41,419 nucleotides of DNA, taken from contig JAICLH010000005.1 of the NCBI GenBank assembly GCA_025927495.1, forward strand, positions 1 through 41,419, written 5' to 3'. The notes below the pieces were generated by a model. That model was not told the DNA's origin. It saw nothing but the letters and a program-made list of their open reading frames with translations, and ran no database searches. Position numbers and translations under genes: made by a program. Of this stretch, positions 17,563 to 26,684 are shown one piece after another. Every line of letters starts with the position of its first letter. The first letter of the stretch is position 1. Source of the stretch: Gemmatimonadaceae bacterium. Its GTDB lineage: Bacteria > Gemmatimonadota > Gemmatimonadetes > Gemmatimonadales > Gemmatimonadaceae.

Positions 17563-18291
17563 TCAGGAGCCGGAAGCGAGTGCGGCGCTCCCTGGAGGCG
17601 TCGCATCGCGCAATCGGGTCATCATGTTTTGGCTGCGGACCGCCTGTTCGATGATCTCGAACTCATCGGACCGCGAGTCAGGCTGGGACTTGAGCTGCGC
17701 GATCTGTGCGAGCACCACTTCCAGATCGCTCAGCAGTTTGCGCGTGCGCGGATCGCGCGCACGGGGGGAATCGAGCAGGAGCCGCGTCGTCGTGAGCAGG
17801 TCGCCGGCCCACGTCCCAATCTGCGGGTCGATGTTGCCGTTCGCGGACTCCGTGTTGAACGTGGTCAACAGCGCTTCGGCGCGCCCCAAGTGATCGGCGG
17901 CGGCCGCGTCGAAGGTGAGCGAGCCGGCAGCGTTGGAAGCCGGCGGACGGGCCGCCGCGACGACGGGCGCGGCCGGCCTCACGGGCGTTCGTGTGGACGC
18001 ACCCGGCGCGGCCGTCGCGGACGGTGCCACCGCCACGGTCGGCGCCGGCAGCGCGCTCGGCGCGCCTTTCCCGCTTTCCATCCACGTGCCGAGCGCGATG
18101 CCTAACAGAAGCGTGGCGGCGAGGGCCGACGCGGTGACCCACCACCGGCCCCGCTGCGTCGGCGCCACGAGCCGGCGCACACGGCGCTCGGCTTCGATCC
18201 GCGTCCACATGTCCTCGCGCGGCGTGGCCGGCGGCTCGTGGTACGAGCGCGCCGCCCGCTGCAGGAATTCGTCGAACTTGTCGTCGCTCAT
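17563..18291 (-). CDS. Transmembrane anti-sigma-like protein
   Basis: A 242-residue protein. A cytoplasmic N-terminal part of about 45 residues (DEFLQRAARSYHEPP, EDMWTRIEAERR) resembles anti-sigma N-termini. One membrane helix follows (VTASALAATLLLGIALGTW), then an Ala/Pro-rich stretch and a helical outer domain to the C-terminus. It has no zinc motif. The ATG at 18291 overlaps the sigma stop (ATGA). It is inferred to hold the ECF factor until an envelope signal arrives. The three HEAT proteins encoded after it are candidates for sensing that signal or for being regulated by it. A start at 18300 is possible but has poor ribosome-site spacing. Confidence 0.75.
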   Translation of the reverse strand: MSDDKFDEFLQRAARSYHEPPATPREDMWTRIEAERRVRRLVAPTQRGRWWVTASALAATLLLGIALGTWMESGKGAPSALPAPTVAVAPSATAAPGASTRTPVRPAAPVVAAARPPASNAAGSLTFDAAAADHLGRAEALLTTFNTESANGNIDPQIGTWAGDLLTTTRLLLDSPRARDPRTRKLLSDLEVVLAQIAQLKSQPDSRSDEFEIIEQAVRSQNMMTRLRDATPPGSAALASGS

Positions 18292-18830
18292 GCGGTCCAT
18301 TCTCCTGCAAAGTCCGACAGCGCTTCACGCAGCCTGGCGCGCGCCCGCGAGAGCTGCGCCTTGGACGTCCCCGGCTGAATGCCTAACGCGGTGCCGATTT
18401 CCTCGTGCGTGTACCCTTCCACATCGTGCATCACGAACACCGCGCGGAACCCCGGCGCCAGCGCGTCGATCGCCGCCGCGAGCCGCTGCTTCAAGTCCGG
18501 CTCCGCCCGCCGCCCCGTCCACCCGTGGTCGCGCGCCTCGTCCAGATCCGCTTCACGCGTCCGGAACCGCTTCACCTTGCGCAGGCCGTTCATCGACACC
18601 GAGAGCGCGATCGTGTGCAGCCACGTCCCGAAGCTCGAATCGCCCCGGAAGTCGCCTAACCGGGCGAACGCGCGGATGAACGTCTCCTGCGTGAAGTCCT
18701 GCGCCAGATCGTCGCTCCCCGCCAACCGGTACGCGAGTCGATAGACGCGGTCGACGTGCGCGTCGTACAACGCGCGCTCGGCCGCGGGATCGCCGGCTCG
18801 GGCTCTGGTTAGCAGATCCGTTTCGTCCAC
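18288..18830 (-). CDS. ECF sigma factor heading the HEAT-repeat operon
   Basis: A 180-residue ECF sigma factor. Region 2 includes LAQDFTQETFIRAFARL, and SFGTWLHTIALSVSMNGLRK follows. Region 4 includes HDVEGYTHEEIGTALGIQ, then GTSKAQLSRARARLREAL. The GTG at 18830 has GAGG four bases upstream. The frame continues to a GTG at 18893, but a candidate ECF promoter (18914-18889) would start transcripts after that codon. It is overlapped by the anti-sigma gene and belongs to a five-gene operon. A region downstream of region 4 is absent, so it is a minimal ECF. Confidence 0.92.
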   Translation of the reverse strand: MDETDLLTRARAGDPAAERALYDAHVDRVYRLAYRLAGSDDLAQDFTQETFIRAFARLGDFRGDSSFGTWLHTIALSVSMNGLRKVKRFRTREADLDEARDHGWTGRRAEPDLKQRLAAAIDALAPGFRAVFVMHDVEGYTHEEIGTALGIQPGTSKAQLSRARARLREALSDFAGEWTA

Positions 18831-18888
18831 CGAACCTCGGTCGCAACGTCGTGGGCGAAAGCGATCCCACGTACTGACTTGTCCTTGG

Positions 18889-18914
18889 GACACGACGTGC
18901 TACGGAAGGGTTGC
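18889..18914 (-). promoter_or_regulatory. Candidate ECF-type autoregulatory promoter
   Basis: On the minus strand GCAACC (18914-18909) is followed after 16 bases by TGTC (18892-18889). This matches the general ECF pattern of an AAC-containing -35 box and a GTC-containing -10 box. It lies 59 bases before the GTG at 18830, a normal leader length. Short motifs of this type arise by chance in GC-rich DNA, so support is modest. Confidence 0.3.
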
Positions 18915-18948
18915 GTGCCGCGCCGGCCGGGTGCTCCCGCGCCGGCTG

Positions 18949-20751
18949 TCAGACTTCCTGCATGAGCTCCCGCTCATACGCGCCGAGCACGTCCGCACGG
19001 CTCAGCATGCCCACGATTCGGGGATGGGATTCACTCATTACTACCGGGATCACGTCGATCGCCCGTGCGTTCATTTTGCGCAACGCGTCGGCGAGAGAAT
19101 CGGACGGCAGCACGATCTCTGTCGGAGCGGCCAGATCCGCGGCGAGCACGACGCCCGCGAGGACACCGCGATCCAACATCGCCTGGCGCAACCCCTCGTA
19201 GGTGATCACGCCAAGCAGGATGTCGTCGATGTCGACCACCGGCAGCGTCGGATACCTCGTGCGCCCTGCCGCGGCGATCACGTCGGCCAACGTGTCGGAC
19301 GGCCGCACGACGATCGGGTGCGTCTCGAGCGCTTCCGCCGTACGGATGCGGTGCATGAGCGCGCGGTCGGCGCCGTGTGCGAGATGCTCGCCCCGGCGCT
19401 CGAGCCACCCATCGTACAGCCCGTAGGGCGCGCACTTGCGGGCCACGGCGAACGCAATCACGGAGACGAGCATCAACGGCGGCACGAGCTGATAGTCGTT
19501 GGTCATCTCGAACACCATGAAAATGGCGGTGAGGGGCGCGCGGTTGGCGCCGGCGACGAGCCCCGCCATGCCGACGAGTGCCCACGCTTCCGGATGCAAC
19601 CCGAAGTTGGGGAACCCGAGGTGCGCGATGCGCCCGATGGCGCCGCCCAACGCCGCGCCGATGAACAGCGTGGGCGTGAACACGCCGCCCGATCCACCCG
19701 AGCCCAGCGTCACGGCAGTGGCCACCGACTTCGCGAGCGCGATGCCTAACAAGAAGTACCATGCGATCCCGCCGAAGACCGGCGTCGGAATGGCGAGGTG
19801 CCCGTTGCCTACGAGCAGGCCGCCCGACGCGTAGACGATGAGTCCGACGATCAATCCACCCAGGATCGGTCGCACCCATCGCGGGCCCCGCGCGCGCCCA
19901 AACGCCGTCGCCGTCGCGAAAAAGGTCCGCGTGTAGAGCGCGGACCAGAGGCCGCACACGACGCCTAACAGAGGATAGAAGAGCACGATCGCCAACGGCC
20001 GGATCGTACCGTACGCCGGGATGTGGAACGCCGGATGCGAGCCGAGGAAGGGTCGCACGGTGAGCGCGCCGGTCACCGACGCCACGACCACGGGACTGAA
20101 CGCCCCGATGGAGAACGAACCGAGCACTTCCTCGAGCGCGAAAAACGCGCCGGCGAACGGCGCGTTGAACGCGGCAGCGATGCCCGCGCCGGCCCCACAG
20201 CCGACGAGAATCTTGAGCCGCCGTTGCTGGAAGCGAAGTCCCTGCCCGATGAACGAGCCGATGCCGGCGCCCAACACCGCCGTCGGCCCTTCGCTACCCG
20301 CCGAGCCGCCGGAGCCTAACGTCACCGCCGATGCCAGCAAGCGCACCAGGATCGGCCGCCACTGCAGCACACCGCCCCGCTTCGCCACCGAGAGCTGGAC
20401 GTCGGACACGTTCTGTCCCTCGGGAATCCGGCGCACCAGCGCCCACGCCGCCCAGAGACCCAACGCCGTGAGCACCGGCCGATACGCCACGTGCGTCCTC
20501 ACGTGCAACCGCGTGCCGATCATGACGATGAAGAGATCGTATGCCGCGTCGATCAGGTGGTAGAACCCCACCACGCCTAACCCGGCGCCGACGCCGATGA
20601 GCAGCGCGAACCCCATCAGCAGGGCGCCCTCGTCCCAATCGCTGCGCGCGAACAGCGTCACGACGCGCGCCCACGGCGTTTCGAGACGCGACAACAGCGC
20701 CTCGCGCAAGTGGAGCGGCCGTCCCCGATCCGTCCTCGTCTTCGTGGTCAC
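18949..20751 (-). CDS. ClC chloride channel/transporter with CBS domains
   Basis: A 600-residue membrane protein. The ClC core at about 30-440 has the anion-site sequences GSGGSAGSEGPTAVLG (with the gating Glu) and GSGGSGGVFTPTLFIGA, plus FALEEVLGSFS, where the second Glu matches the proton-path position of exchangers. This favours H+/Cl- antiport, though function cannot be fixed from this alone. A pair of CBS domains lies at about 475-600 (HPIVVRPSDTLADVI and EIVLPSDSLADALRKM), probably nucleotide-regulated. The GTG at 20751 overlaps the rsgA stop (GTGA), so an upstream extension in this frame is not expected. Confidence 0.93.
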   Translation of the reverse strand: MTTKTRTDRGRPLHLREALLSRLETPWARVVTLFARSDWDEGALLMGFALLIGVGAGLGVVGFYHLIDAAYDLFIVMIGTRLHVRTHVAYRPVLTALGLWAAWALVRRIPEGQNVSDVQLSVAKRGGVLQWRPILVRLLASAVTLGSGGSAGSEGPTAVLGAGIGSFIGQGLRFQQRRLKILVGCGAGAGIAAAFNAPFAGAFFALEEVLGSFSIGAFSPVVVASVTGALTVRPFLGSHPAFHIPAYGTIRPLAIVLFYPLLGVVCGLWSALYTRTFFATATAFGRARGPRWVRPILGGLIVGLIVYASGGLLVGNGHLAIPTPVFGGIAWYFLLGIALAKSVATAVTLGSGGSGGVFTPTLFIGAALGGAIGRIAHLGFPNFGLHPEAWALVGMAGLVAGANRAPLTAIFMVFEMTNDYQLVPPLMLVSVIAFAVARKCAPYGLYDGWLERRGEHLAHGADRALMHRIRTAEALETHPIVVRPSDTLADVIAAAGRTRYPTLPVVDIDDILLGVITYEGLRQAMLDRGVLAGVVLAADLAAPTEIVLPSDSLADALRKMNARAIDVIPVVMSESHPRIVGMLSRADVLGAYERELMQEV

Positions 20752-21656
20752 CAGTCGGGAACCGTGGCTTCGAGCTCCGTCATCAGGTGGCGATAACTCT
20801 CGTATCGCTGCGACGTCACCGCCCCGGCCTCGACCGCCGACCGTACTGCGCACCCCGGCTCGTCGTGATGCCGGCAGTCGCGAAACCGGCAGTCGGCAAC
20901 GAATCGGCGAAACTCCGGAAAGCAGCGATCCAGCTCCCGTGGTGCGACGTTCCACACACCCACTTCGCGCAGCCCCGGCGTGTCCATCACGTAGCCCCCA
21001 TCCGGCAGCGGATGCATCGTCGCACCGACGGTGGTATGTCGACCCTTGTCCACCGAGCGGCTGATCTCACCCACGCGCAGCGACAAACCCGGATACATCG
21101 CGTTGAGCAGCGACGACTTGCCGACACCCGATGGCCCGGTGAGCGCGGAGACGCGCCCGCGCAGCACGTCGTGCAGCGCGTCGAACCCCCCTCGCTGCGG
21201 GACGCTGGTCCCGTGCACGGGGTACCCCGCCTCGGCGTACGACGCGAACGCGGCGCGGACGTCGCCCGCCACGAGGTCCGCTTTGTTGATCACAATGCGT
21301 GCCGGCACGTCGTTCGCCGCGGCGATCACGAGAAACCGGTCGAGCATTCTTGCGTTAGGCGTCGGGTGCGCGGCCGCCAATACCACTACGACCTGGTCGA
21401 CGTTGGCCGCCACGACGCGCTCGCCGTGGGCGCCGCCGGGCGCGCGCCGCGTCAGGCGGGAGCGGCGCGGCAGGATGTCGGCGATCGCCCACGTCCCGTC
21501 GCGCGCGTCGCGCTCGAGCTCCACCTCGTCGCCCACCACCAGCTTGAGCGACTCGGCCTGTTTGAGCCGCCCGCGCAACGTGACGTCGTGCTCGGCGCCG
21601 GCCGCATCGCGCGCCCGCCAGACGCCGCCCGTGCCGCGCAGCACCACCGCCTTCAC
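20748..21656 (-). CDS. rsgA: Ribosome small-subunit GTPase RsgA
   Basis: A 302-residue circularly permuted GTPase. After an OB-fold (about 1-70) the G motifs come in the order NKADLV (G4), GPSGVGKSSLLN (G1) and DTPGLRE (G3). The C-terminal zinc finger contains CRFRDCRHHDEPGC. RsgA helps late 30S subunit maturation and checks the decoding site. The frame opens upstream at 21704, but GTG at 21656 has GGAG about six bases before it and starts 17 bases after the upstream stop. It is coupled by GTGA to the ClC gene, a pairing with no obvious shared function. Confidence 0.94.
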   Translation of the reverse strand: MKAVVLRGTGGVWRARDAAGAEHDVTLRGRLKQAESLKLVVGDEVELERDARDGTWAIADILPRRSRLTRRAPGGAHGERVVAANVDQVVVVLAAAHPTPNARMLDRFLVIAAANDVPARIVINKADLVAGDVRAAFASYAEAGYPVHGTSVPQRGGFDALHDVLRGRVSALTGPSGVGKSSLLNAMYPGLSLRVGEISRSVDKGRHTTVGATMHPLPDGGYVMDTPGLREVGVWNVAPRELDRCFPEFRRFVADCRFRDCRHHDEPGCAVRSAVEAGAVTSQRYESYRHLMTELEATVPDW

Positions 21657-21672
21657 GGAGGCTCCGGCGCGC

Positions 21673-22002
21673 TCACTCGCCGTCCTCGTCCCGCATCGCG
21701 TCAAACCACCGCCGGTCTGCGTTAGGCAGCCGCTCGGCGATCAGGGCGTCGAGCAGCGTGCGCACGCGTTCGAGCGGCAGCGCCCCCACGCGCGCCCGCG
21801 CGTCCTCCTCGGTGCGCGACCGCTCGAGAAAATCGGTTTCCAGGTGGCCGCTCACCCGCGGCTCGCCGGCGCTCCACTGCACGAACAACAGGTACGCCCC
21901 CACCGGCGCGTCCGGATCACCAGTCTCGTCGGTCTCGATCGACACGCTGTAGGACCGGCCGTCGCGCCCTTCGAACGCCGCCGGGCGCGCGTGCACCGCC
22001 AT
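21673..22002 (-). CDS. Small uncharacterised protein
   Basis: A protein of about 109 residues that I cannot assign. It starts MAVHARPAAFEGRDG, has a beta-rich middle (YLLFVQWSAGEPRVSGHL) and a helical end (RVRTLLDALIAERL). It is acidic and soluble, without signal peptide or Cys. The frame extends upstream to a GTG at 22062, adding 20 residues without a better ribosome site. It lies just upstream of rsgA in the same direction and is probably cotranscribed. Codon use matches its neighbours and one GTTAGGC copy lies inside it. Confidence 0.7.
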   Translation of the reverse strand: MAVHARPAAFEGRDGRSYSVSIETDETGDPDAPVGAYLLFVQWSAGEPRVSGHLETDFLERSRTEEDARARVGALPLERVRTLLDALIAERLPNADRRWFDAMRDEDGE

Positions 22003-22089
22003 GTAGCCGCCGAGCGTCCGCTCGTCACCCTTCGAGTGATCGGGAGGTAGGAATCTACCCACGGTGCATCCGCGGCCGCGCCGGTCGCA

Positions 22090-23025
22090 TCAATGGCGCC
22101 CGGCAACCAGCTCGCGCACCATGTTGCCCGTGATGAAGGCGACGTTCGCCGGACGCTCCGCCAGGCGCCGCATCAGATACGGGTACCACTGCGTGCCGAA
22201 CGGCACGTAGACCCGCATGTTGAACCCCTCGCGGACGATCTGATCCTGCAGGTCGCGCCTAACGCCGTACAGCATTTGAAACTCGAATCGCGCGGGCGCG
22301 ATGTTCTGCGCGCGAACGAATCGCTTCGCGTGCGCCAGAATCGCCGGATCGTGGGTCGCAATACCAGGGTAGTTGCCGTCGAGCAGCAGCTGCTGCATGC
22401 ACGTCACGTAATTCGCGTCTACGTCGCGCTTCTCCGGGAACGCGACCGTCGCCGGCTCGTTGTACGCGCCTTTGCACAACCGCACGCGGCACTTGAGCTG
22501 GATGGCGCGCTCGACGTCGACCTTCGTCCGATACAGGTAGCTCTGCAAGACAATGCCGACATGCTCCGGAAAGCTCGGATACAGCCGGTCCTCGAACAGC
22601 CGCAACGTGCGCTCCGTGTAATCGCTGCCCTCCATGTCCAACCGCACGAATGTCCGATAGCCCCGCGCGCGCTCGAGTATCTGCTGCATGATGTCGACGC
22701 ACAGCTCCTCGCTGATGTCGAGTCCCATCTGTGTGAGCTTGACCGACACGTTCGCATCGAGTCCGGCCTCGTGGATCCGATCGAGCATCTGCAGGTACGA
22801 CCGGCTCGCCGCACGCGCCTCCGCTTCGTTGGTCACGCTCTCGCCTAACAGATCGAGCGACACGCGGATCTTGCGCGCGTTGAGCTGGCGCACCGCCGCC
22901 AGCGCCGAGTCCAGCGTCTCGCCCGCGACGAATCGCGAGGCGAATCGCTTGGCCATGCCGTTGTGACGAACGAAGTGGAACAGCCGCGGTTGGTTCGACA
23001 GATAGAGGAAGGTTCGACGCAGCAT
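22090..23025 (-). CDS. Proline dehydrogenase (monofunctional)
   Basis: A 311-residue FAD enzyme of the PutA/PRODH TIM-barrel family. It oxidises proline to pyrroline-5-carboxylate. Diagnostic parts are SVKLTQMGLD, VRLDMEGSDYTERTL, RLCKGAYNEP and QWYPYLMRRLAERPAN near the C-terminus. It lacks the DNA-binding and aldehyde dehydrogenase domains of long PutA, as in Bacillus or Thermus monofunctional enzymes. No P5C dehydrogenase gene is nearby. The frame is open upstream, but the start MLRRTFLYLSN fits the family. The gene stands 97 bases after fadJ on the same strand. Confidence 0.93.
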   Translation of the reverse strand: MLRRTFLYLSNQPRLFHFVRHNGMAKRFASRFVAGETLDSALAAVRQLNARKIRVSLDLLGESVTNEAEARAASRSYLQMLDRIHEAGLDANVSVKLTQMGLDISEELCVDIMQQILERARGYRTFVRLDMEGSDYTERTLRLFEDRLYPSFPEHVGIVLQSYLYRTKVDVERAIQLKCRVRLCKGAYNEPATVAFPEKRDVDANYVTCMQQLLLDGNYPGIATHDPAILAHAKRFVRAQNIAPARFEFQMLYGVRRDLQDQIVREGFNMRVYVPFGTQWYPYLMRRLAERPANVAFITGNMVRELVAGRH

Positions 23026-23122
23026 GTCGTCTGGTGATCGGGGACGGAGAATACCGCTCGGTGAACGCGCTACGGATGCTTGGCGGCGCATAAGCTGGTC
23101 CTCGCGTTCGTCGGTGGTCCGG

Positions 23123-25291
23123 TCAATCGAGCCAGCGTCCGCCGCCCTGCGCCGCGCGGTCGTGCAGAATGCGAGCCGGCTCGAAGCGCGGCGCGAATCG
23201 CCCGTGGTACACCTCGAGCTGCCGCACGATGTGCGCGATGCCCACCGCATCCACGTATCGGAACGGCCCGCCGCGGAATGGAGGAAACCCGATGCCGAAG
23301 ACGGCGCCCACGTCGCCGTCGCGCGCCGAGCGAAGAATTCCTTCCTCGAGGCACCGGGCCGCCTCGTTCACCATGGCCAGCACGCATCGCTGTTGCATCT
23401 CGAGCACGGGAATCTCGGTGCGGTTCACACCCGTCGGCAACAACGTGTAGACCGTTTCGTCCACACCGGTCTTCTTGCCGCCGGGACCGTCGTAGCGATA
23501 AAAGCCGCTGCCGCCTTTTCTGCCCAACCGACCCGATGCCACCACGCGCGACAACGACTGGGAGGGAGTGAGCCGGTCGCCGAACGCATCGCGCAGGACG
23601 GTCGCGACTTTGGCGCCTACGTCGAGCCCGACCTCATCCATGAGCGTGATCGGCCCAACGGGAAATCCGAAGTCGACCAGCGCCCGATCGAGCGCTTCGA
23701 TCGACACACCTTCGTCCAACAGATATCCGGCCTCGTTGAGAAACGCGGCCAGCGTGCGCGTCGTATAGAATCCCGGCCCGTCGTTCACGACGATCACGTG
23801 CTTGCCGAGCTTCTTGCCGAACGCTACGGCGGTGGACGTCGCCACCGCCGCGGTGCGCGGCGTCACGATCACTTCGAGCAACGGCATCTTGTGCACCGGC
23901 GAGAAGAAGTGCATGCCGAGCACTTGCTCCGGTCGCTTCGACACTTCCGCGATGCGCGAGATCGGAATCGTGCTTGTGTTCGACGCGTAAATCGCATCGC
24001 TCGGCATCACCTGCTCGGCCTCTCGCAGGACGCGGTGCTTGAGATCGATGTCTTCGAACACCGCCTCGATCACCAGGTCGCAACTCGAGAAACCGGAGTA
24101 GTCGGTTGTCCCGCCCACGAGCGACATCTGATCGTCGAACTGCCGTCGTGTGATCTGCTTTTTCTGGACCCGCTCGGCGAGCACGTCGTTCACCGCTCTG
24201 AGTCCTTTGGCCACGCGAGCGTAATCGGCATCCTTGAGCCGCACGATGGTGCCTTGCAGCGCCGCCACGGATGCGATGCCGGAGCCCATGAACCCGGCGC
24301 CCAAGATGCCTAACTTGTGCACGGGCAGCGGCGCCACCGGCACCGGCGTCCCGGGATCCTTCTTGAGCGCGGTGGTCGCGAAGAAGAGGTACACCAGCTG
24401 GCGCGACACGTCGGTCACCGCCATGTCGCCGAACAACCGCGCTTCTTCGGCGTAGCCGCGGTCGGGGCCGTGCTCGTAGCCCGCGCGAACGGCATCGATG
24501 GCGGCGATCGGCGCCGGATAATTGCCCATCGTCTTCGCGAGCACACCGGCCCGCGCGCGCGAGAACACCAGGCGCCGGCCTAACGGATTGTCCTCGAGCA
24601 CCGCCCCCGCGAGCCCGCGCGACGCGCTGCCGCGCGACCGCGCCATCTTGCCTTCCGCGAGTTGACGCGCCCGATCGACGGCGATGTCGCGAAGGATGGA
24701 CGGGTGTACCATTTCATCCACCAGGCCTAACTGGAGCGCCTTCTTGGCGCGCACGTTGCGGCCGGTGAGGATCATGTCCAACGCCGCACGCAGGCCGATC
24801 AGCCGCGGCAATCGTTGCGTACCGCCCGCGCCGGGGAAAATCCCGAGCTGCACCTCCGGCGCCGCCAACACGCTCTTGGGATGATCCGTCACGATGCGGT
24901 AGGAGCACGCGATCGCCGCCTCGAGTCCGCCGCCCAGACATGCGCCGTGTATCGCAGCCACAACCGGGACACGCAGATGCTCGAGGCGGCTCATCAACGC
25001 TTGTCCGCGCCGGCTCAGCTCCTCGCCATCCTGCGCGCTGTGCAGTGACGTGAACTGCTCGATATCCGCCCCGGCAATGAAATTCTCCGGCTTACCGGAG
25101 ATGACCACGATGGCACGGATCGCCGCGTCGCGATCGACGCGATCGAAGAACGACGCGAATTCCGCGACGACACTTGCGTCGAGCACGTTCACCGACGCAT
25201 CGGACACGTCGAGCGTCGCGATCGCGATGCCGTTCTGGATGTCGACCGAAAGCGCGGTCGCCGCCTGCACCGCGTCCGTCGCGGCGCTCAC
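23123..25291 (-). CDS. fadJ: Fatty-acid oxidation multifunctional protein FadJ-like
   Basis: A 722-residue fusion. The enoyl-CoA hydratase domain at about 1-200 has GADIEQF, HGACLGGGLEAAIAC and FPGAGGTQRLPRLIG. The 3-hydroxyacyl-CoA dehydrogenase domain from about 310 has the NAD loop GILGAGFMGSGIA, HFFSPVHKMPLLEVI and NDGPGFYTTR. Together they catalyse hydration and oxidation of acyl-CoA in beta-oxidation. The GTG at 25291 overlaps the thiolase stop (GTGA); a longer open frame upstream is a shadow of the thiolase gene. The order thiolase then FadJ matches a fadIJ operon. Confidence 0.95.
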   Translation of the reverse strand: MSAATDAVQAATALSVDIQNGIAIATLDVSDASVNVLDASVVAEFASFFDRVDRDAAIRAIVVISGKPENFIAGADIEQFTSLHSAQDGEELSRRGQALMSRLEHLRVPVVAAIHGACLGGGLEAAIACSYRIVTDHPKSVLAAPEVQLGIFPGAGGTQRLPRLIGLRAALDMILTGRNVRAKKALQLGLVDEMVHPSILRDIAVDRARQLAEGKMARSRGSASRGLAGAVLEDNPLGRRLVFSRARAGVLAKTMGNYPAPIAAIDAVRAGYEHGPDRGYAEEARLFGDMAVTDVSRQLVYLFFATTALKKDPGTPVPVAPLPVHKLGILGAGFMGSGIASVAALQGTIVRLKDADYARVAKGLRAVNDVLAERVQKKQITRRQFDDQMSLVGGTTDYSGFSSCDLVIEAVFEDIDLKHRVLREAEQVMPSDAIYASNTSTIPISRIAEVSKRPEQVLGMHFFSPVHKMPLLEVIVTPRTAAVATSTAVAFGKKLGKHVIVVNDGPGFYTTRTLAAFLNEAGYLLDEGVSIEALDRALVDFGFPVGPITLMDEVGLDVGAKVATVLRDAFGDRLTPSQSLSRVVASGRLGRKGGSGFYRYDGPGGKKTGVDETVYTLLPTGVNRTEIPVLEMQQRCVLAMVNEAARCLEEGILRSARDGDVGAVFGIGFPPFRGGPFRYVDAVGIAHIVRQLEVYHGRFAPRFEPARILHDRAAQGGGRWLD

Positions 25292-26589
25292 GCCGCGTTC
25301 TCCAGCACCATCGCGAACCCCATCCCGCCCGCCGCACACACGGTCATCAACCCGAACTGTCCACCGCGCCGCTTGAGCTCGTGAGCCAGCGTGGTCGTGA
25401 TCCGCGCGCCCGTGGCGCCAAAGGGATGCCCGATCGCAATCGATCCGCCCATCACGTTGAGCCGCGACCGGTCCACCTCGCCCATCGGCTGCGACAACCC
25501 CGCGCGCTCCGCCCACGCCGTGCTCTCGAAGCCCTGCAGGTTGGACAGCACCTGCGCCGCGAACGCTTCGTGCATCTCCACGAGGTCGATGCTGGCCAAC
25601 GTTAGGCCAGCACGCTCGAGCGCCTTGGGCGCCGCGAACACCGGTGCCTGCAGCAGTTGTTCGCCCGGATCGAGCGCCGCGTACGCGTACGACCGCAGAT
25701 AGGCAAGCGGCGCCATGCCTAACGCACGCGCCTTGTCCTCGCTCATCAGAATCACCGCCGCGCCGCCATCCGTCAGCGGCGACGAGTTCCCCGCCGTCAC
25801 CGACCCGTACCGGCGGTCGAACACCGGCTTGAGCGCGGCCAGCTGCTCCAGGCTCGTATCCGTGCGAACGCCGTTGTCGCTCGTCGCCCACGTCTCATAC
25901 GCCGGCGGCACGTACAGCGGCATGATCTCCGACGTCAGACGACCGTCCTGCGTGCCCGCCGACGCCAACCGGTGCGACCGCAGCGCGAACTGATCCTGCT
26001 CCTCGCGCGCAATGTGGTTGAGCTTGGCCATCTTCTCCGCCGATTGGCCCATCGTCTCGCCGGTCGACGGTTCCGCGATCGCCGGAGTGATCGGGACCAG
26101 ATCGCGCGGACGCACGCGCGAGAAGGCGCCGATTCGCCCGCCCAACGATTTGGCTTTACTCGCGCTCACGAGCACGTCCGAAAATCGGCGCGAATGGAGA
26201 ATCGGAACGTTCGACAACGATTCGGCGCCCCCGGCAATGGCCACGTCCGCGTGACCGAGCACGATCTGGTCCGCCGCATCGGTGATGGCCTGGTTCGCCG
26301 AAGCACACGCCCGACTCACCGTGAACGCCGGGATGTCCTTCGGCATCATCGGAAGCAGCGCAACCTCCCGAGCGATGTTCGGCGCGAGCACCGACGGCAC
26401 GACCGTTCCGAATACAATGATGTCGATTTCGCGCGGATCGAGCGTCGTCCGCTCGAGCAGCTCCGCCACCACCGCGCGGCCGAGGTCTTGCGCGCTCATC
26501 GGCTTGAGGACCGTACCCGACTTGGCGAACGGCGTACGCAAACCGGCCACGAGTGCCACGCGCCGGCCGTTGCGTCCATAGCTTTCCAT
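25288..26589 (-). CDS. fadI: 3-ketoacyl-CoA thiolase FadI-like
   Basis: A 433-residue thiolase, close to the length of E. coli FadI. The acyl-accepting Cys is in SRACASANQA, the His in GHPFGATGAR, and the second active-site Cys in CAAGGMGFAM. NEAF-type His is in EMHEAFAAQ. It cleaves 3-ketoacyl-CoA to acetyl-CoA, working with the FadJ-like protein. The ATG at 26589 begins MESYGRNGRRVALV, a normal start for this subfamily. A GTGA overlap couples it to fadJ. Confidence 0.95.
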   Translation of the reverse strand: MESYGRNGRRVALVAGLRTPFAKSGTVLKPMSAQDLGRAVVAELLERTTLDPREIDIIVFGTVVPSVLAPNIAREVALLPMMPKDIPAFTVSRACASANQAITDAADQIVLGHADVAIAGGAESLSNVPILHSRRFSDVLVSASKAKSLGGRIGAFSRVRPRDLVPITPAIAEPSTGETMGQSAEKMAKLNHIAREEQDQFALRSHRLASAGTQDGRLTSEIMPLYVPPAYETWATSDNGVRTDTSLEQLAALKPVFDRRYGSVTAGNSSPLTDGGAAVILMSEDKARALGMAPLAYLRSYAYAALDPGEQLLQAPVFAAPKALERAGLTLASIDLVEMHEAFAAQVLSNLQGFESTAWAERAGLSQPMGEVDRSRLNVMGGSIAIGHPFGATGARITTTLAHELKRRGGQFGLMTVCAAGGMGFAMVLENAA

Positions 26590-26684
26590 GGCGGAAACTT
26601 AGGCCCGTGGATTGCCACGCGCCATTCGGCCCGGCACGCCACGGTCTCGCCGCCGCGGCGGTTTCACCCGTATCGTCCTTGCGT

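Noticed and set aside
23123-25891. A 922-residue start for the FadJ-like protein
   Set aside because: The first 200 codons run antisense-like through the thiolase gene in another frame; the GTGA-coupled GTG at 25291 gives the normal family length.
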